64,000 nucleotides of DNA from CAVZBW01 sp963773635 (GCA_963773635.1 CAVZBW010000005.1:1798001-1862000); one strand, 5' to 3'. Positions 18,550-28,126 are shown, numbered from the stretch's first letter. The notes: a model not told the origin generated them from the letters alone. Numbers and translations: made by a program.

Positions 18550-19201
18550 ATGGACGCCGTGAGCGCGCCCGGGCACGAACCGAGCGAGGCGACGCGGTCC
18601 CGGCGTCGGTACGACGGCAGGATGCGGCGCGAGCAGGCGGCCGGGACAGCGCGAACGGATCGTCGGGGCGGCCTCCGAGCTCCTCCACGGCGGCTCGGTG
18701 CGCGACTGGCGAGGCTTGACGATGCGGGCCGTAGCCGATCGGGCCGGGGTGAGCGAGCGCACCGTCTACCGCCACTTCGGCAACGAGCGCGGGCTACGGG
18801 ACGCGGTCATGCACCACCTGGAGGAGCAGGCGGGCATCGTCCTCGAGACGATGCGTCTCGAGGACGTCGCCGAGGTCGCCGCACGGATCTTCGATCACGT
18901 CTCGACGTACCCGCTCGAGTCACGCCTTCCCCTCGACCCGACGCTCGTCGACGCCAACCATCGGCAAAGGGGGGCGCTGCTCGGCGCGGTCGCCGCCCAG
19001 GCCGAGGGTTGGAGCGAGACGGACCGGAGGATCGCCGCGGCTACCCTCGACGTCCTCTGGAGCATCGCGACCTTCGAGCGACTCGTCGCCGACTGGCAGC
19101 TCGACCGGGCTGCGGCCATCCGCGGGGCGACCTGGGTGATCGGGCTGATCGCCGAGGCCGTGTCGAGCGGACGACCGCCGGGTGCGACCGAGAGGGGTTA
19201 A
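18550..19201 (+). CDS. TetR-family transcriptional regulator with an apparent frameshift
   Basis: DNA-binding repressor. The helix-turn-helix is LTMRAVADRAGVSERTVYRHFGNE, followed by a ligand domain ending ...VSSGRPPGATERG. The first part (...SRRRYDGRMRREQAAG) is in one frame and the rest (QRERIVGAASELLHGG...) in another, meeting around 18635-18655. Adding one CG dinucleotide joins them to a normal TetR N-terminus, so I treat this as a record error. Start ATG 18550 (or GTG 18559) follows the P450 stop closely. Likely targets are the palindrome at 17205-17222 and its own operon. Confidence 0.75.
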
Positions 19202-19208
19202 CTCCAGC

Positions 19209-19997
19209 ATGAGCAGTGTGACTGGTCAACTGGGGGATTCGACGTTCCAGCAGCTGCTGGCGGAGGCCGAGGAGGCCCCGGTCGATGGCTGGGATTTCTC
19301 GTGGCTCGACGGACGGGCCACCGAGGAGCGGCCTTCCTGGGGCTACAGCCGAGGCGCCACCGAGAGGCTCCACCGGGCCCGCTCGGTTCTGGACATCCAG
19401 ACCGGCGGTGGGGAGGTCTTTGCCGAGGTGCTGAGCCAGGCAAGTACCGCCCCTTCTCGGATCGCCGCCACCGAGGGATGGCGCCCCAACCTCGTCCTGG
19501 CCCGCAAGCACCTGGCGCCGTTCGGGGCGACGGTGGTCGAGATCCCAGACTCGGCAGACGTGCCCTTGGAGGGCCGCTCGTGCGACCTCGTGCTGAGCCG
19601 CCATCCGAGTGTGACCAGATGGGACGAGGTCGCCCGACTGCTGCGACCGGGTGGTCGCTACTTCGCCCAGCACATCGGCCCGGGTTCGAACCACGAGCTC
19701 ACCGAGTTCCTCATGGGCCCACAGCCGGTGTCGGACGTTCGCAGTCCGGAGCGAGCCCGACGGGAGGCCGAGGACGCGGGCCTGGTGGTCGTCGACCTTC
19801 GGTCGGAAACCTTGCGGGTCGAGTTCTTCGACGTGGGTGCCATCGTCTACTTCCTGCGGAAGGTCATCTGGGCCGTCCCCGACTTCAGCGTGGACCGCTA
19901 CCGGGATCGCCTCGTCGAGCTCCACGGCGTCACCGAGCGGGAGGGTCGCTTCGTGTCCCACTCGCAGAGGTTCCTCATCGAGGCGGAACCAGCCTGA
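19209..19997 (+). CDS. Class I SAM-dependent methyltransferase-like protein
   Basis: 262 residues starting MSSVTGQLGDST, seven bases after the TetR stop. A Rossmann methyltransferase core is visible: SVLDIQTGGGEVFAEVL (SAM motif I), then IAATEGWRPNLVLARKHL, CDLVLSRHPSVTRWDEVARLLRPGG (post-motif blocks) and a C-terminal YRDRLVELHGVTEREGRF. These proteins methylate small molecules, but many family members of this type have no assigned substrate. It may be part of the P450-TetR transcript. Confidence 0.65.
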   Translation: MSSVTGQLGDSTFQQLLAEAEEAPVDGWDFSWLDGRATEERPSWGYSRGATERLHRARSVLDIQTGGGEVFAEVLSQASTAPSRIAATEGWRPNLVLARKHLAPFGATVVEIPDSADVPLEGRSCDLVLSRHPSVTRWDEVARLLRPGGRYFAQHIGPGSNHELTEFLMGPQPVSDVRSPERARREAEDAGLVVVDLRSETLRVEFFDVGAIVYFLRKVIWAVPDFSVDRYRDRLVELHGVTEREGRFVSHSQRFLIEAEPA

Positions 19998-20001
19998 TCT
20001 G

Positions 20002-20886
20002 CTAGAGCGATGCCGCCTCGATGCCGGCCAACCGATCCATGGCCGGACCGAAGGTCGCCTCGAGCCAACCGGCCGGGTCGTCCCCGACGGCGCCGGTGAC
20101 GAGCGTGGACACGCCCACCTCGGCGAGGGCCTCCGCCCGGTCGACCACCTCGTCCACCCCGGCGTCTCGGGGCAGGTCGTGAAAGCCGACGGTGACCTCG
20201 ATCTCGTTGGGGTCTCGGTCGACGTCCTCGCAGTGGCGGCGAAGGACGTCGACCTTATGGGCGACCTCCTCCAACCCTCCGAAGAAGTTGCAGGCGTCCG
20301 CGTATTGGGCGACGAGCCGTAGCGTCTTCCGTTCACCCCCACCGCCGATCAGAATGCGGGGCCGGGGCCGGCTGAGGGGCGGCGGGCTGCAGAGCGTCTC
20401 GGCCAGCTGGTAGTGGCGGCCCTCGAAGGGCCCGTCGTCGTCGCTCCACATTTGCAGGCAGATACGAATGGCCTCCTCGAGCCGCTCGAACCGCTCTGCC
20501 GTCGGCGGGAACGGCACCCCGAGGCCGAGGTGCTCCCGCTCGTACCAGGCGGCTCCGATGCCCAGCTCGGTCCGACCTTCCGAAAGCACGTCGAGCGTCG
20601 TGACGATCTTGGCGAGCAGGCCCGGAGGGCGATAGGTCACGCCGGTCACGAGCAGCCGAAGTCTGAGCCGACGGGTCGCGCCGGCCACGAACCCGAGTGC
20701 GGTGTATCCCTCGAGCATCGGATCCTCGGCGGGGGCCATCCGGTCCATCTGGAAGTAGTGGTCCATGAAGGACAAGGTCCGGACGCCCAGGGCCTCGGCA
20801 CGTGTCGCGAGCTCGGCGACACCGGGACCGATGCGGGCCGGGGTGCCCGTCCAATCGAAGCGGGCAACGTGGACGTCGAGGTTCAT
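20002..20886 (-). CDS. LLM-class F420-dependent oxidoreductase
   Basis: 294 residues starting MNLDVHVARFDWTG. Family blocks: LSFMDHYFQMDRM, TTLDVLSEGRTELGIGAAWYEREHLGLGVPFP, and ILIGGGGERKTLRLVAQYADACNFFGG. This subgroup is annotated as F420-dependent in actinobacteria; the cofactor is inferred. It converges on the methyltransferase with four bases between them and lies downstream of an ACAD on the same strand. Confidence 0.8.
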   Translation of the reverse strand: MNLDVHVARFDWTGTPARIGPGVAELATRAEALGVRTLSFMDHYFQMDRMAPAEDPMLEGYTALGFVAGATRRLRLRLLVTGVTYRPPGLLAKIVTTLDVLSEGRTELGIGAAWYEREHLGLGVPFPPTAERFERLEEAIRICLQMWSDDDGPFEGRHYQLAETLCSPPPLSRPRPRILIGGGGERKTLRLVAQYADACNFFGGLEEVAHKVDVLRRHCEDVDRDPNEIEVTVGFHDLPRDAGVDEVVDRAEALAEVGVSTLVTGAVGDDPAGWLEATFGPAMDRLAGIEAASL

Positions 20887-20918
20887 CTACCCACTCTTAC
20901 CCAATGGGAGTCGGCGGG

Positions 20919-22106
20919 TTACCTCGGGATCTCGCTCCAGGGGGCGTCCTTGTCGACCCGGACGTCGCCCGGCAGTCCGAGCATGCGCTCCCCGAGGATG
21001 TTGCGCATGATCTCCGAGGTGCCGCCCTCGATCGTGTTGGCCCGGCTCCGCAAGAACCGTCCGCTCTGAGTCCGCATCGCCTCCGAGCTGCGGGTCATCG
21101 GATACCCCGGGCGGTGCAGCATCCCCTCGGGACCCTCGAGGTCGAGGACCGCGGATCGGATGCGTTGGTAGAGCTCCGCGGATGCCAGCTTGCCCACCGA
21201 GCCCTCGGGGCCCGGGTTGCCGCCGATGGCCGACGCCTTGGCGCGGGCATTGGTCAAGCGGAGCACCTCGGCATTGACCCACAGCGAGGCGACCCGGTTC
21301 CGCCACACCGCGCGATCCGCGGCGCTGAGCCGGTCCCGGCGAGCCTCCCAGGTCTCGACGAGGTCGGCGATGGGCCCTGACCCGCGGGGGATCGGGCCCC
21401 CGCTCAACGCCACCCGCTCGTTCATCAGCGTGGTCGTCGCCACCCGCCAGCCCTCGCCCTCGGCTCCGAGCCGGTTGGACTCCGGCAGGCGGACGTCGGT
21501 GAGGAAGACCTCGTTGAACTCCGCCTCCCCGGTCATCTGGAACAGAGGCCGGACCTCGACGCCGGGCAGGTGCATGTCGAGGACGAAGTACGAGAGGCCC
21601 CGGTGCTTCGGCACGTCGGGGTCGGTCCGGACGAGGAGCATGCCGAAGTTGGAGACGTGCGCCAGCGTGGTCCACACCTTCTGGCCGTTGACGATCCACT
21701 CGTCGCCGTCACGGACCGCCCGGCTCGGGATCCCGGCCACGTCCGATCCGTTGGTCGGCTCCGAGAAAAGCTGGCACCAGATGTCCTCGCCCGTGAAGAT
21801 GCGGCGCAGGTGCCTGGCCTTGAGCTCGTCGCTGCCGTAGGCGAGCACCGTCGGGGCGCCCATGCCGATCCCGATCGGATTGACCCGGAGATCCTCGTAG
21901 TGCGCCCCGTGGGCACGGAGGACCTCGTCGACGACGGCCTGCTGACCCCGGGTGCACCCGAGCCCGCCGTACCCCTCCGGGAAGTGGACCATCGCGAGGC
22001 CGGCGTCGTACTGGCCGCCCCGAAACGCCACCTGGTCGTCGAGCACGTCCCGCTGCTTGTCCACCAGCTCCTGGGTGCGCTCGGCCAGCTCCCGATCGCT
22101 CAGCAT
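20919..22106 (-). CDS. Acyl-CoA dehydrogenase
   Basis: 395-residue complete ACAD starting MLSDRELAERTQELV after GAGGGGG. Blocks: WCQLFSEPTNGSDVAGIPS, DEWIVNGQKVWTTLAHVSN, HRGLSYFVLDMHLPGVEVRP and RANTIEGGTSEIMRNILGERMLGLPGD, the last being the typical flavin-contact C-terminus with the ...GGT.EI.. pattern. Divergent from an enoyl-CoA hydratase gene, which would act on its product, over about 130 bases. Confidence 0.9.
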   Translation of the reverse strand: MLSDRELAERTQELVDKQRDVLDDQVAFRGGQYDAGLAMVHFPEGYGGLGCTRGQQAVVDEVLRAHGAHYEDLRVNPIGIGMGAPTVLAYGSDELKARHLRRIFTGEDIWCQLFSEPTNGSDVAGIPSRAVRDGDEWIVNGQKVWTTLAHVSNFGMLLVRTDPDVPKHRGLSYFVLDMHLPGVEVRPLFQMTGEAEFNEVFLTDVRLPESNRLGAEGEGWRVATTTLMNERVALSGGPIPRGSGPIADLVETWEARRDRLSAADRAVWRNRVASLWVNAEVLRLTNARAKASAIGGNPGPEGSVGKLASAELYQRIRSAVLDLEGPEGMLHRPGYPMTRSSEAMRTQSGRFLRSRANTIEGGTSEIMRNILGERMLGLPGDVRVDKDAPWSEIPR

Positions 22107-22238
22107 GTGCCCCCTCCCTCCCTGCGGCCAGGCCCGAAGAGTACCCGGGTCCCAGCCGCCTCTCCGCCGTCCCGTCAGCCGCCTCTTCGGACTTCCCCCG
22201 GCTATCGTCCGACCCGTGCCCCGTTGTGCCCACGGCCG

Positions 22239-23018
22239 ATGAGCGACTCCCCCGAGCTGCTGTCCGCGCAGGTGGGACCCGTGCGAGTCCTCCACCTCAA
22301 CCGGCCCGAGGCGAGGAACGCCCTCACCCCCACCCTCGTCGCGAGCCTCGGGCAGGCGATAGCCGAGGCCGAGTCGGACGGCGACACGAGGGCCGTGCTG
22401 ATCGGGGCCGCCGGCGACCGTGCCTTCTGTGTCGGCATGGACCTGAAGAGCCTCGGCGGCTTCGACGCGGACGAGGCGGTCCGGGAGGGACGGCAAGCCT
22501 TCATGCGATTCCTCCACGGCGAGGTCGGGGTGCCCGTCGTCGGCGCGGCCAACGGCATCGCCGTCGGCGGAGGCTTCGAGATCCTGCTCGGCTGCGACGT
22601 CGTGGTGGCCTCGACCGAGGCGGCCTTCGGGCTTCCCGAGGTCAAGCGCGGGTTGATCGCCGGCGGAGGCGGCGCCATCGCCCTCGGCGGCCGCCTGCCC
22701 CTGTCCCTCGCCATGCAGTTGGCCTTGACCGGCGACACGATCGATGCGCGCCGCGCCTACGAGATCGGCCTCGTCAGCGAGGTCGTGTCTCCCGACGCGC
22801 TCCTCGGTGCAGCCATGGCCATCGCCGAGCGGATCGCGGGGAACGGTCCGCTCGCCGTCCGGGCCACCAAGGAGCTCGTCCGGACCGGCGTCTCCGATCC
22901 GGACGCGGCGTGGAGCCGGCTCGAGGCCCTGCAGGGGGAGGTGTTCGCCAGCGAGGACGCCTCGGAGGGGGTGCGAGCCTTTCTGGAGAAGCGTCCGCCG
23001 GAGTGGAAGGGCCGGTGA
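22239..23018 (+). CDS. Enoyl-CoA hydratase/isomerase
   Basis: 259-residue crotonase-fold protein. Opens with VRVLHLNRPEARNALTP; oxyanion-hole segments are AFCVGMDLKSLGG and GVPVVGAANGIAVGGGFEILLGCD; a Glu is present in FGLPEVKRGLIAGGGG, one of the two catalytic positions. It hydrates or isomerises 2-enoyl-CoA in beta-oxidation. The ATG has no strong ribosome binding site. A second hydratase follows 154 bases later. Confidence 0.88.
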   Translation: MSDSPELLSAQVGPVRVLHLNRPEARNALTPTLVASLGQAIAEAESDGDTRAVLIGAAGDRAFCVGMDLKSLGGFDADEAVREGRQAFMRFLHGEVGVPVVGAANGIAVGGGFEILLGCDVVVASTEAAFGLPEVKRGLIAGGGGAIALGGRLPLSLAMQLALTGDTIDARRAYEIGLVSEVVSPDALLGAAMAIAERIAGNGPLAVRATKELVRTGVSDPDAAWSRLEALQGEVFASEDASEGVRAFLEKRPPEWKGR

Positions 23019-23172
23019 CGGGCGTACGCCGGACGCGGATCGCGCCCTGTCCGGCGCGGTGCTACCGACCCTCGAGGGCGGGGAGGAAAGGTCGACTTGC
23101 CGGATATTGGAGAATGACCCTCTTCGGGCGCGGGAGCAACCGGCAGTCATCGGGGCGTGCGAGAATCCGCCC

Positions 23173-23991
23173 GTGACCTACGAGACGCTCTTGTACCGCA
23201 AGGAAGACGGCATCGCCTGGCTCTCCCTCAACCGTCCGGAGCGGCGCAACGCCATCAACCAGCGGATGCAGGACGAGCTGCGCGCGGCGTGGGACGACAT
23301 CCGCCACGACGGCGACGTTCACTGCGTCGTCCTCGCCGCCGAGGGGGACGCCTTCTGCACCGGCATCGACCGCGCCGAGGCGGTGTCCGATGCCAACACC
23401 GACGCCATGGCCGCGGGCAACTACCCCGGCTATCCCACGCCGTGGATGTACGACGATCCTGGACGCGACATCGGACCGAAGATGCGTGACTGCTGGAAAC
23501 CCGTGATCGCGGCGGTGCAGGGCATGGCCTGCGGCGGGGCCTTCTACATGCTGGGGGAGGTGGAGTTCATCATCGCGTCGGACGACGCGACGTTCTTCGA
23601 TCCCCACGTCTCCTACGGGATGACGGCCGCCTTCGAGCCCGTCCAGATGCTGGCCAAGATGCCCTTCCAGGAGATCATGCGCATGTCGCTGCTCGGCATC
23701 GACGAACGGATGTCGGCGGCGAGGGCACGGGAGATCGGGCTGGTGACCGAGGTGGTCCCGCGCGAGGAGCTGCACGACCGGGTCGCCTGGGCGGCGCGCG
23801 TCATCGCCGACGCGCCACCGTTGGCGATCCAAGGCACCATGCGGGCGCTGTGGACCGCCCTCGAGGTGTCGCGCCACCAGGGCATCGAGGTCGCAAATTT
23901 GTTCACCCGCATCGGGTCCGACGCCGACACCTTCCGTGCCGGGCAGCGCCGGTTCGAATCGGGAAAGCGCCCGCAATGGAGGCTGCGGTGA
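23173..23991 (+). CDS. Enoyl-CoA hydratase/isomerase
   Basis: 272-residue crotonase-fold protein with GTG start (VTYETLLYRKEDGIAWLSLNRPERRNAIN). Oxyanion loops: AFCTGIDRAEAV and VIAAVQGMACGGAFYMLGEVEFIIAS. At the usual catalytic Glu positions it reads FFDPHVSYGMTAAFEPV, so both canonical Glu residues appear absent; such paralogues can catalyse isomerisation, C-C cleavage or other CoA chemistry. Together with the first hydratase it supplies the step after an ACAD. It ends five bases from the converging amidohydrolase. Confidence 0.82.
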   Translation: MTYETLLYRKEDGIAWLSLNRPERRNAINQRMQDELRAAWDDIRHDGDVHCVVLAAEGDAFCTGIDRAEAVSDANTDAMAAGNYPGYPTPWMYDDPGRDIGPKMRDCWKPVIAAVQGMACGGAFYMLGEVEFIIASDDATFFDPHVSYGMTAAFEPVQMLAKMPFQEIMRMSLLGIDERMSAARAREIGLVTEVVPREELHDRVAWAARVIADAPPLAIQGTMRALWTALEVSRHQGIEVANLFTRIGSDADTFRAGQRRFESGKRPQWRLR

Positions 23992-23996
23992 GCTAG

Positions 23997-24881
23997 CTAG
24001 CTGCCGAAGAAGAAGGCGTCGGCGTTCCCGTAGAGCCACCCCTCGAGCACCTCTTCGGGGAGATCAAGGGTTTTCGCCTCCTGCAGGCAGCGCTCCATGG
24101 AGAGAACTGGATAGTCGCTGGCGAAGATGATCCTGTCCTTGCCCCGGGTCCGCATGAAGTGCAGAAGGGACTCGGGAAGCCGCCTCGGAGACCAGGCCGA
24201 AGTCATGAGGCGCAGGTTCTTGTACTTGAGCATGAGGCGGATGGCCGTCTCCCACCAGGGATCCGCCCCGTGGATCATGCACAGATGCAGCTCCGGAAAT
24301 CGGATACACACCCGGTCGAGGTGGATCGGGTTCTGTACGTCGCCGGGGATCGGGGGACCCGGAATTCCGGTGTTCATGCAGAGAGGCAGCTCGAGCTCGC
24401 AGCACTTCGTGTAGAGCGGGTAGTAGACCGAATCCGTTGGCGGGTACATGCCGTCGCCCCAGAAGCTCGGACCGACGGTCGTGCAGGCGACGGGGTAATC
24501 CCGGACGAAGGACTCGAGCGAGCGCAATGCGGTCATCGGCCGCAGCAGGTTGAAGCCGCCGACGGCCAGCTTGAAGCGGTCGGGCTCTGCGGCGGCGAAG
24601 CGCTGCGCCCGGTCCTCTTTGGCATCGGCCCGAGTCATCAGAATGGCCTTCTCGACGCCGTTGGCCTCCATGTCCTCGAGCAGCTCCGGCAGTTCGGGAC
24701 TCTTGAAAAAGGAGTCCCCAGCCTTGAAGTAGTCCTCTTTGACCCGCACCATCCACTCGGGTTGGATCTGGTCGGCGAAGCCGACGTTGACGAGGCAGTC
24801 GATGGCTTTTGTCACGCGGGTCCCCCTGAATTCGAGCATTTCTTGGAGTGCGATCTTGTCGATCTTGCTCGAGCACACCAT
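23997..24881 (-). CDS. Amidohydrolase_2-family protein
   Basis: 294 residues from ATG 24881 (MVCSSKIDKIALQEMLEFRG). Blocks: KAIDCLVNVGF, MEANGVEKAILMTRADAKEDRAQRF, PLCMNTGIPGPP, MIHGADPWWETAIRLMLKYKNL, and KDRIIFASDYPVLSMERCLQEA with the terminal Asp. The usual N-terminal DxH metal pair is not obvious (AIDCLVN occupies its place), so metal use may differ or activity may be lost. It lies downstream of an LLM oxidoreductase on the same strand. Confidence 0.75.
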   Translation of the reverse strand: MVCSSKIDKIALQEMLEFRGTRVTKAIDCLVNVGFADQIQPEWMVRVKEDYFKAGDSFFKSPELPELLEDMEANGVEKAILMTRADAKEDRAQRFAAAEPDRFKLAVGGFNLLRPMTALRSLESFVRDYPVACTTVGPSFWGDGMYPPTDSVYYPLYTKCCELELPLCMNTGIPGPPIPGDVQNPIHLDRVCIRFPELHLCMIHGADPWWETAIRLMLKYKNLRLMTSAWSPRRLPESLLHFMRTRGKDRIIFASDYPVLSMERCLQEAKTLDLPEEVLEGWLYGNADAFFFGS

Positions 24882-25021
24882 GGGCACGGCATCCCCTGTT
24901 CTTATGCAGTGTGCACCTCCACGGGGTTCATGTCCTGCGCCGATACCAAGCGCCGATTTGTCCTGGACTGAAATGGAGGAGTTGCTAGGCGGCGGGGTCT
25001 TCGCTCGTGACTCCCAACCGG

Positions 25022-25996
25022 CTAGCCGTCGAAGGCTGGGAGGACCTCCGTCTCGAACAACCGAAGGCTGCTCCAGGCGAGGTCGATCGGCAAGCCCCCA
25101 CACAAGGGATGCAGCAGCGCGAACGGCAACGGACTCGCCCGGAGCTCCTCGATCCACTGCCCGGGCGTGAGCACGGCGTACTGGCCCGAGTCCCGTAGGG
25201 CGTCGTCGCTGTCGACGACGCGGTACGGCGAGGCGACATCGTCTTGGGCCTGCCACACCCCGTAGGCGTTCATCTCGTGCCGGAAGAAGGGTGCCATCCG
25301 CCGCCAGCCCTCCTCGGGGTCGTCGGCTAGCGCGACCACGCGGGTCTCCCCCATCGGGTACGCCCCCGGATCGGGGCGGCCGAGGCGTTGCACCTCGTCA
25401 CGGTAGAAGTCCCAGACCTCCGGGACGGAGGGGAGGAACCCGTCGGCGATGCGGGCCGCCCGCCGGGCCGCAGGCTCACTGCTGCCACCGAGCGAGATGG
25501 CGATGCCGCCGGGGCGGTAGGGCGGTGGGGTCAGCCGCACCGTCCGGCCCCGGTACTCGAAGGATTCGCCCGTAAAAGCGCCCTTGAGGGTGTTGACCAC
25601 CTCGGTGACACGGGCGGAGCGCTCGGACATGGGCACGCCGAACTGGTCGAACTCCTCGCGGACGTAGCCCCCGGCGACGATCAGGTCCACCCGCCCCCTG
25701 CTCAGGTTGTCGAGCACCAGCATGTCCTCGGCGAGCCGGATGGGCTCGTAGAAGGGAGCGATGAGCGCCGCCACGGTCAGCCGGACGTTGCTCGTACGGG
25801 CGGCCATGGCGGCCACGATCGGAAGGGGGCTCGGCAGGTAGCCGTCCTCGGAACCGTGGTGCTCGGAGATGGTGATGCTCACGCAGCCCAGGCGATCCGC
25901 CCACTCCGCCATCTCCAATGCCGCCTTGTAGCGCTCCGCCGCCGTGGTGCCGGCGAAGGCCGGGTTGCGGAAGTCGAACCGCAATGCGAACAGCAC
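25022..25996 (-). CDS. LLM-class flavin/F420-dependent oxidoreductase
   Basis: 324 residues starting MLFALRFDFRNPAFAG. Blocks: SITISEHHGSEDGYLPSPLPIVAAMAART, DMLVLDNLSRGRVDLIVAGGY, IAISLGGSSEPAARRAARIADGFLPS. The SEHH motif is typical of the alkanal monooxygenase-like branch of the luciferase family. It is downstream of a TetR gene on the same strand, separated by 61 bases, and may be under its control. Confidence 0.82.
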   Translation of the reverse strand: MLFALRFDFRNPAFAGTTAAERYKAALEMAEWADRLGCVSITISEHHGSEDGYLPSPLPIVAAMAARTSNVRLTVAALIAPFYEPIRLAEDMLVLDNLSRGRVDLIVAGGYVREEFDQFGVPMSERSARVTEVVNTLKGAFTGESFEYRGRTVRLTPPPYRPGGIAISLGGSSEPAARRAARIADGFLPSVPEVWDFYRDEVQRLGRPDPGAYPMGETRVVALADDPEEGWRRMAPFFRHEMNAYGVWQAQDDVASPYRVVDSDDALRDSGQYAVLTPGQWIEELRASPLPFALLHPLCGGLPIDLAWSSLRLFETEVLPAFDG

Positions 25997-26057
25997 GTTT
26001 GTCAGCTCCCTGTCGTCCGTCGCGCGCGAGAGTATCGCCGACCCAACTGCCGAGAGC

Positions 26058-26747
26058 TCACTGCGGAGAGCGGTGGTCGGGTGGCAGCTGGAGGCTCCGC
26101 GCGAACCGGTTGTGGGCGTCGGACCAACCCTTCTTCGAACGCGGCTCGATGCCGACCGCCTCGAGGACCCCGAGGCCCACCTCCGCGGCCCACGTGTAGA
26201 GCACGGCCGCCTGCAGGTCGACAGCCGGGTCGATGCCGAGACGGTCCCGGGCCTGCTCGTAGCCCTTGATCCAGGACCGGAGGTGCGAGAGCTGCTCGTC
26301 GCGGAGCTGCTTGCGGGTCTCCTCGTCCGTCTGCGCGGCGGCCGCTCCCTGCACGATCAGCGCCCGCAGCTGCCGGCGCTTCTGGAACTCCCGCCCGAGG
26401 CGGGTGAGCGTCTCCACGTGGTCGACCTCGTCGGGCCCGCCCACCGCGTCGGCCTCGAGCTCCCGGGCCGTGCGCTGGCTGATGGCTTCGGCCAGGAGGT
26501 CCGCCTTGTTGCGGAAGTGGCCGTAGATGGCGCCCGTCGTCAACCCACCCCGGCGCGCGATGTCCCGGATCGAGGTCTGCACGTACCCTCGCTCGGCGAA
26601 GAGCTCCGCCGCCAGATCGACGAGAGCGGCACGGGTGGCGACGGCCTTGGAGCCGGCTCGGCTCCGTCGCTCCGGAGCAGGATCCGCTGCCCTCACCGAT
26701 GTGCTCCTGTCCCTCGTCGCGGCTGCTGCCGTCCCATGTTGCATCAT
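26058..26747 (-). CDS. TetR-family transcriptional regulator
   Basis: About 229 residues. After a basic, low-complexity N-terminus, the DNA-binding domain reads ALVDLAAELFAERGYVQTSIRDIARRGGLTTGAIYGHFRNKADLLAEAI, a clear TetR helix-turn-helix; the remainder is an all-helical ligand domain. Start uncertain: tandem ATG codons at 26747 and 26744, or one at 26768; none has a strong ribosome binding site. It sits between an amidohydrolase (upstream) and an LLM oxidoreductase (downstream), all on the minus strand. Confidence 0.85.
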   Translation of the reverse strand: MMQHGTAAAATRDRSTSVRAADPAPERRSRAGSKAVATRAALVDLAAELFAERGYVQTSIRDIARRGGLTTGAIYGHFRNKADLLAEAISQRTARELEADAVGGPDEVDHVETLTRLGREFQKRRQLRALIVQGAAAAQTDEETRKQLRDEQLSHLRSWIKGYEQARDRLGIDPAVDLQAAVLYTWAAEVGLGVLEAVGIEPRSKKGWSDAHNRFARSLQLPPDHRSPQ

Positions 26748-26800
26748 CGAGCCGGCGCGGCGACGCATGGCGGCTCGTTGACGGCGGGCGACTCCTCGGA

Positions 26801-27997
26801 TCAGGCGGCGATGACGTCCCCCATCCGGGAGAAGACCTCCGCCAGGTTGGCCCCGAGGAACGAAGCCTTGGACTCCGCGGGGACCGACGCCAGCTCCCTT
26901 CGATAGTGGCCGACGGGATCGGGAGCCCCCTCGAAATGCGGGAAGTCGCTCGAGAACACGGGCACGCTCGGAAGGTGCTCCAAGGCGGCGAGGGGTGAGT
27001 CGTGCGCCACCGGCAGCGGCGTCACCCGGACGTTGCGGCGGACGTAGTCCCCGGGCGTGAGAGGAAGTCGGTAGTCGCCGAGGAGCAAGGGGCTCAGCCC
27101 GGGCGTGGCGAGGGCGTCCATCCGGAGCGTCGCCGCCGTGACCCAGTCGATCCCGTGCTCCGCGAACACCACGGTGAGGTGGGGATGGCGCTCGAACACC
27201 CCGCCGAGCACCATCGCGTTGAGGAAGACCAGCGCCTGCTGGTGGGGCTGGAGCACCGAGATCACCCGGATCAGGGCGGGGTCCTCGGTGTTGGCCCACG
27301 CGGGGTGGTAGAGGGCGGGGCTGAGGCCCACGTGGACGACGGGCACCATGCCGAGGTCGGTCACCGCGGACCAGAGCCGGTCGTAGTCGGGGTGATTCGG
27401 CGGGACGTCCCCCGTCGGCTCGGACGGGAGGAGGAAGGTGCGGCTCCCCCGCTCACGCATCCGGGTCAGCTCTCCGATGGCCCAGTCGAGGTCCTCGAAG
27501 CGAAGGTTGACCGCCGTGATCAGGCGGCCGCCCGCCTCGGCGGTCCGGTCGCTCAACCAGGTGTTGATCGCCTCGAGCGCAGCCATCCCGACGAGAGGGT
27601 CCTCGATCGCGCGCACGAGCGTGTAGCCGGTGCCCGAGATGACGTTCTGCACGTCGATCTCCTGCCGCTCGAGCCACCGCAGACGCTCGCGGAGGGTGTG
27701 GGCGGTGAGCTCGAGGTGTTGGTCGGCCGAGGGATAGCCGACCTCGGGGCCTCGGTCGGGATCGTAGAGCTCGCGCATGCGGGGCGTGACGAGCCGATCG
27801 ATGGCCATCCTCCGCTCACGTGGCACTCCGCGCAGCAGGTCGTCCGACACGAAGTAGGCGAACATCTCCGGGGAGTGCATCGCAAAGCGAGGGTCGTCGG
27901 TCGGGAAGCGCTCGGGCAGCCTGGCCTTCAAGGCCGGGAACTCGTCGAGCCAGTCGTCGACCGGTTCGAAATGGGAATCGATGTCGATCACGACCAC
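26801..27997 (-). CDS. Amidohydrolase_2-family metal-dependent hydrolase
   Basis: 398 residues from GTG 27997 (VVVIDIDSHFEPVDDWLDEFP), with GGGGG seven bases upstream; a start 14 codons earlier is possible but lacks this site. DIDSHFEP is the first metal motif; VVFAEHGIDWV, SVPVFSSDFPHFEGAPDP and NLAEVFSRM match the family C-terminus. Its promoter region carries an ATAAC-GTT-GTTAT repeat shared with the SnoaL promoter at 31.1 kb, which ties it to the MarR regulon proposed below. Confidence 0.82.
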   Translation of the reverse strand: MVVIDIDSHFEPVDDWLDEFPALKARLPERFPTDDPRFAMHSPEMFAYFVSDDLLRGVPRERRMAIDRLVTPRMRELYDPDRGPEVGYPSADQHLELTAHTLRERLRWLERQEIDVQNVISGTGYTLVRAIEDPLVGMAALEAINTWLSDRTAEAGGRLITAVNLRFEDLDWAIGELTRMRERGSRTFLLPSEPTGDVPPNHPDYDRLWSAVTDLGMVPVVHVGLSPALYHPAWANTEDPALIRVISVLQPHQQALVFLNAMVLGGVFERHPHLTVVFAEHGIDWVTAATLRMDALATPGLSPLLLGDYRLPLTPGDYVRRNVRVTPLPVAHDSPLAALEHLPSVPVFSSDFPHFEGAPDPVGHYRRELASVPAESKASFLGANLAEVFSRMGDVIAA

Positions 27998-28060
27998 GTC
28001 GCTACCCCCTTGATCGTCCGCCGGCGACAGCTCGACCACCGGCGAGTATAGATCAAGAAC

Positions 28061-28073
28061 ATAACGTTGTTAT
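28061..28073. promoter_or_regulatory. Candidate MarR operator, copy 1
   Basis: ATAAC-GTT-GTTAT, an inverted repeat 64 bases upstream of the amidohydrolase GTG. Its complement shares the 11-mer AACAACGTTAT with the site at 31139-31149. Both are AT-rich islands in a GC-rich sequence and lie at the two promoters flanking the MarR operon. Confidence 0.55.
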
Positions 28074-28126
28074 AAAAGATGGGTGAAGGGGTCCCGGGCC
28101 GCCACGCGTCCCCAAGGCGCTCGCCC

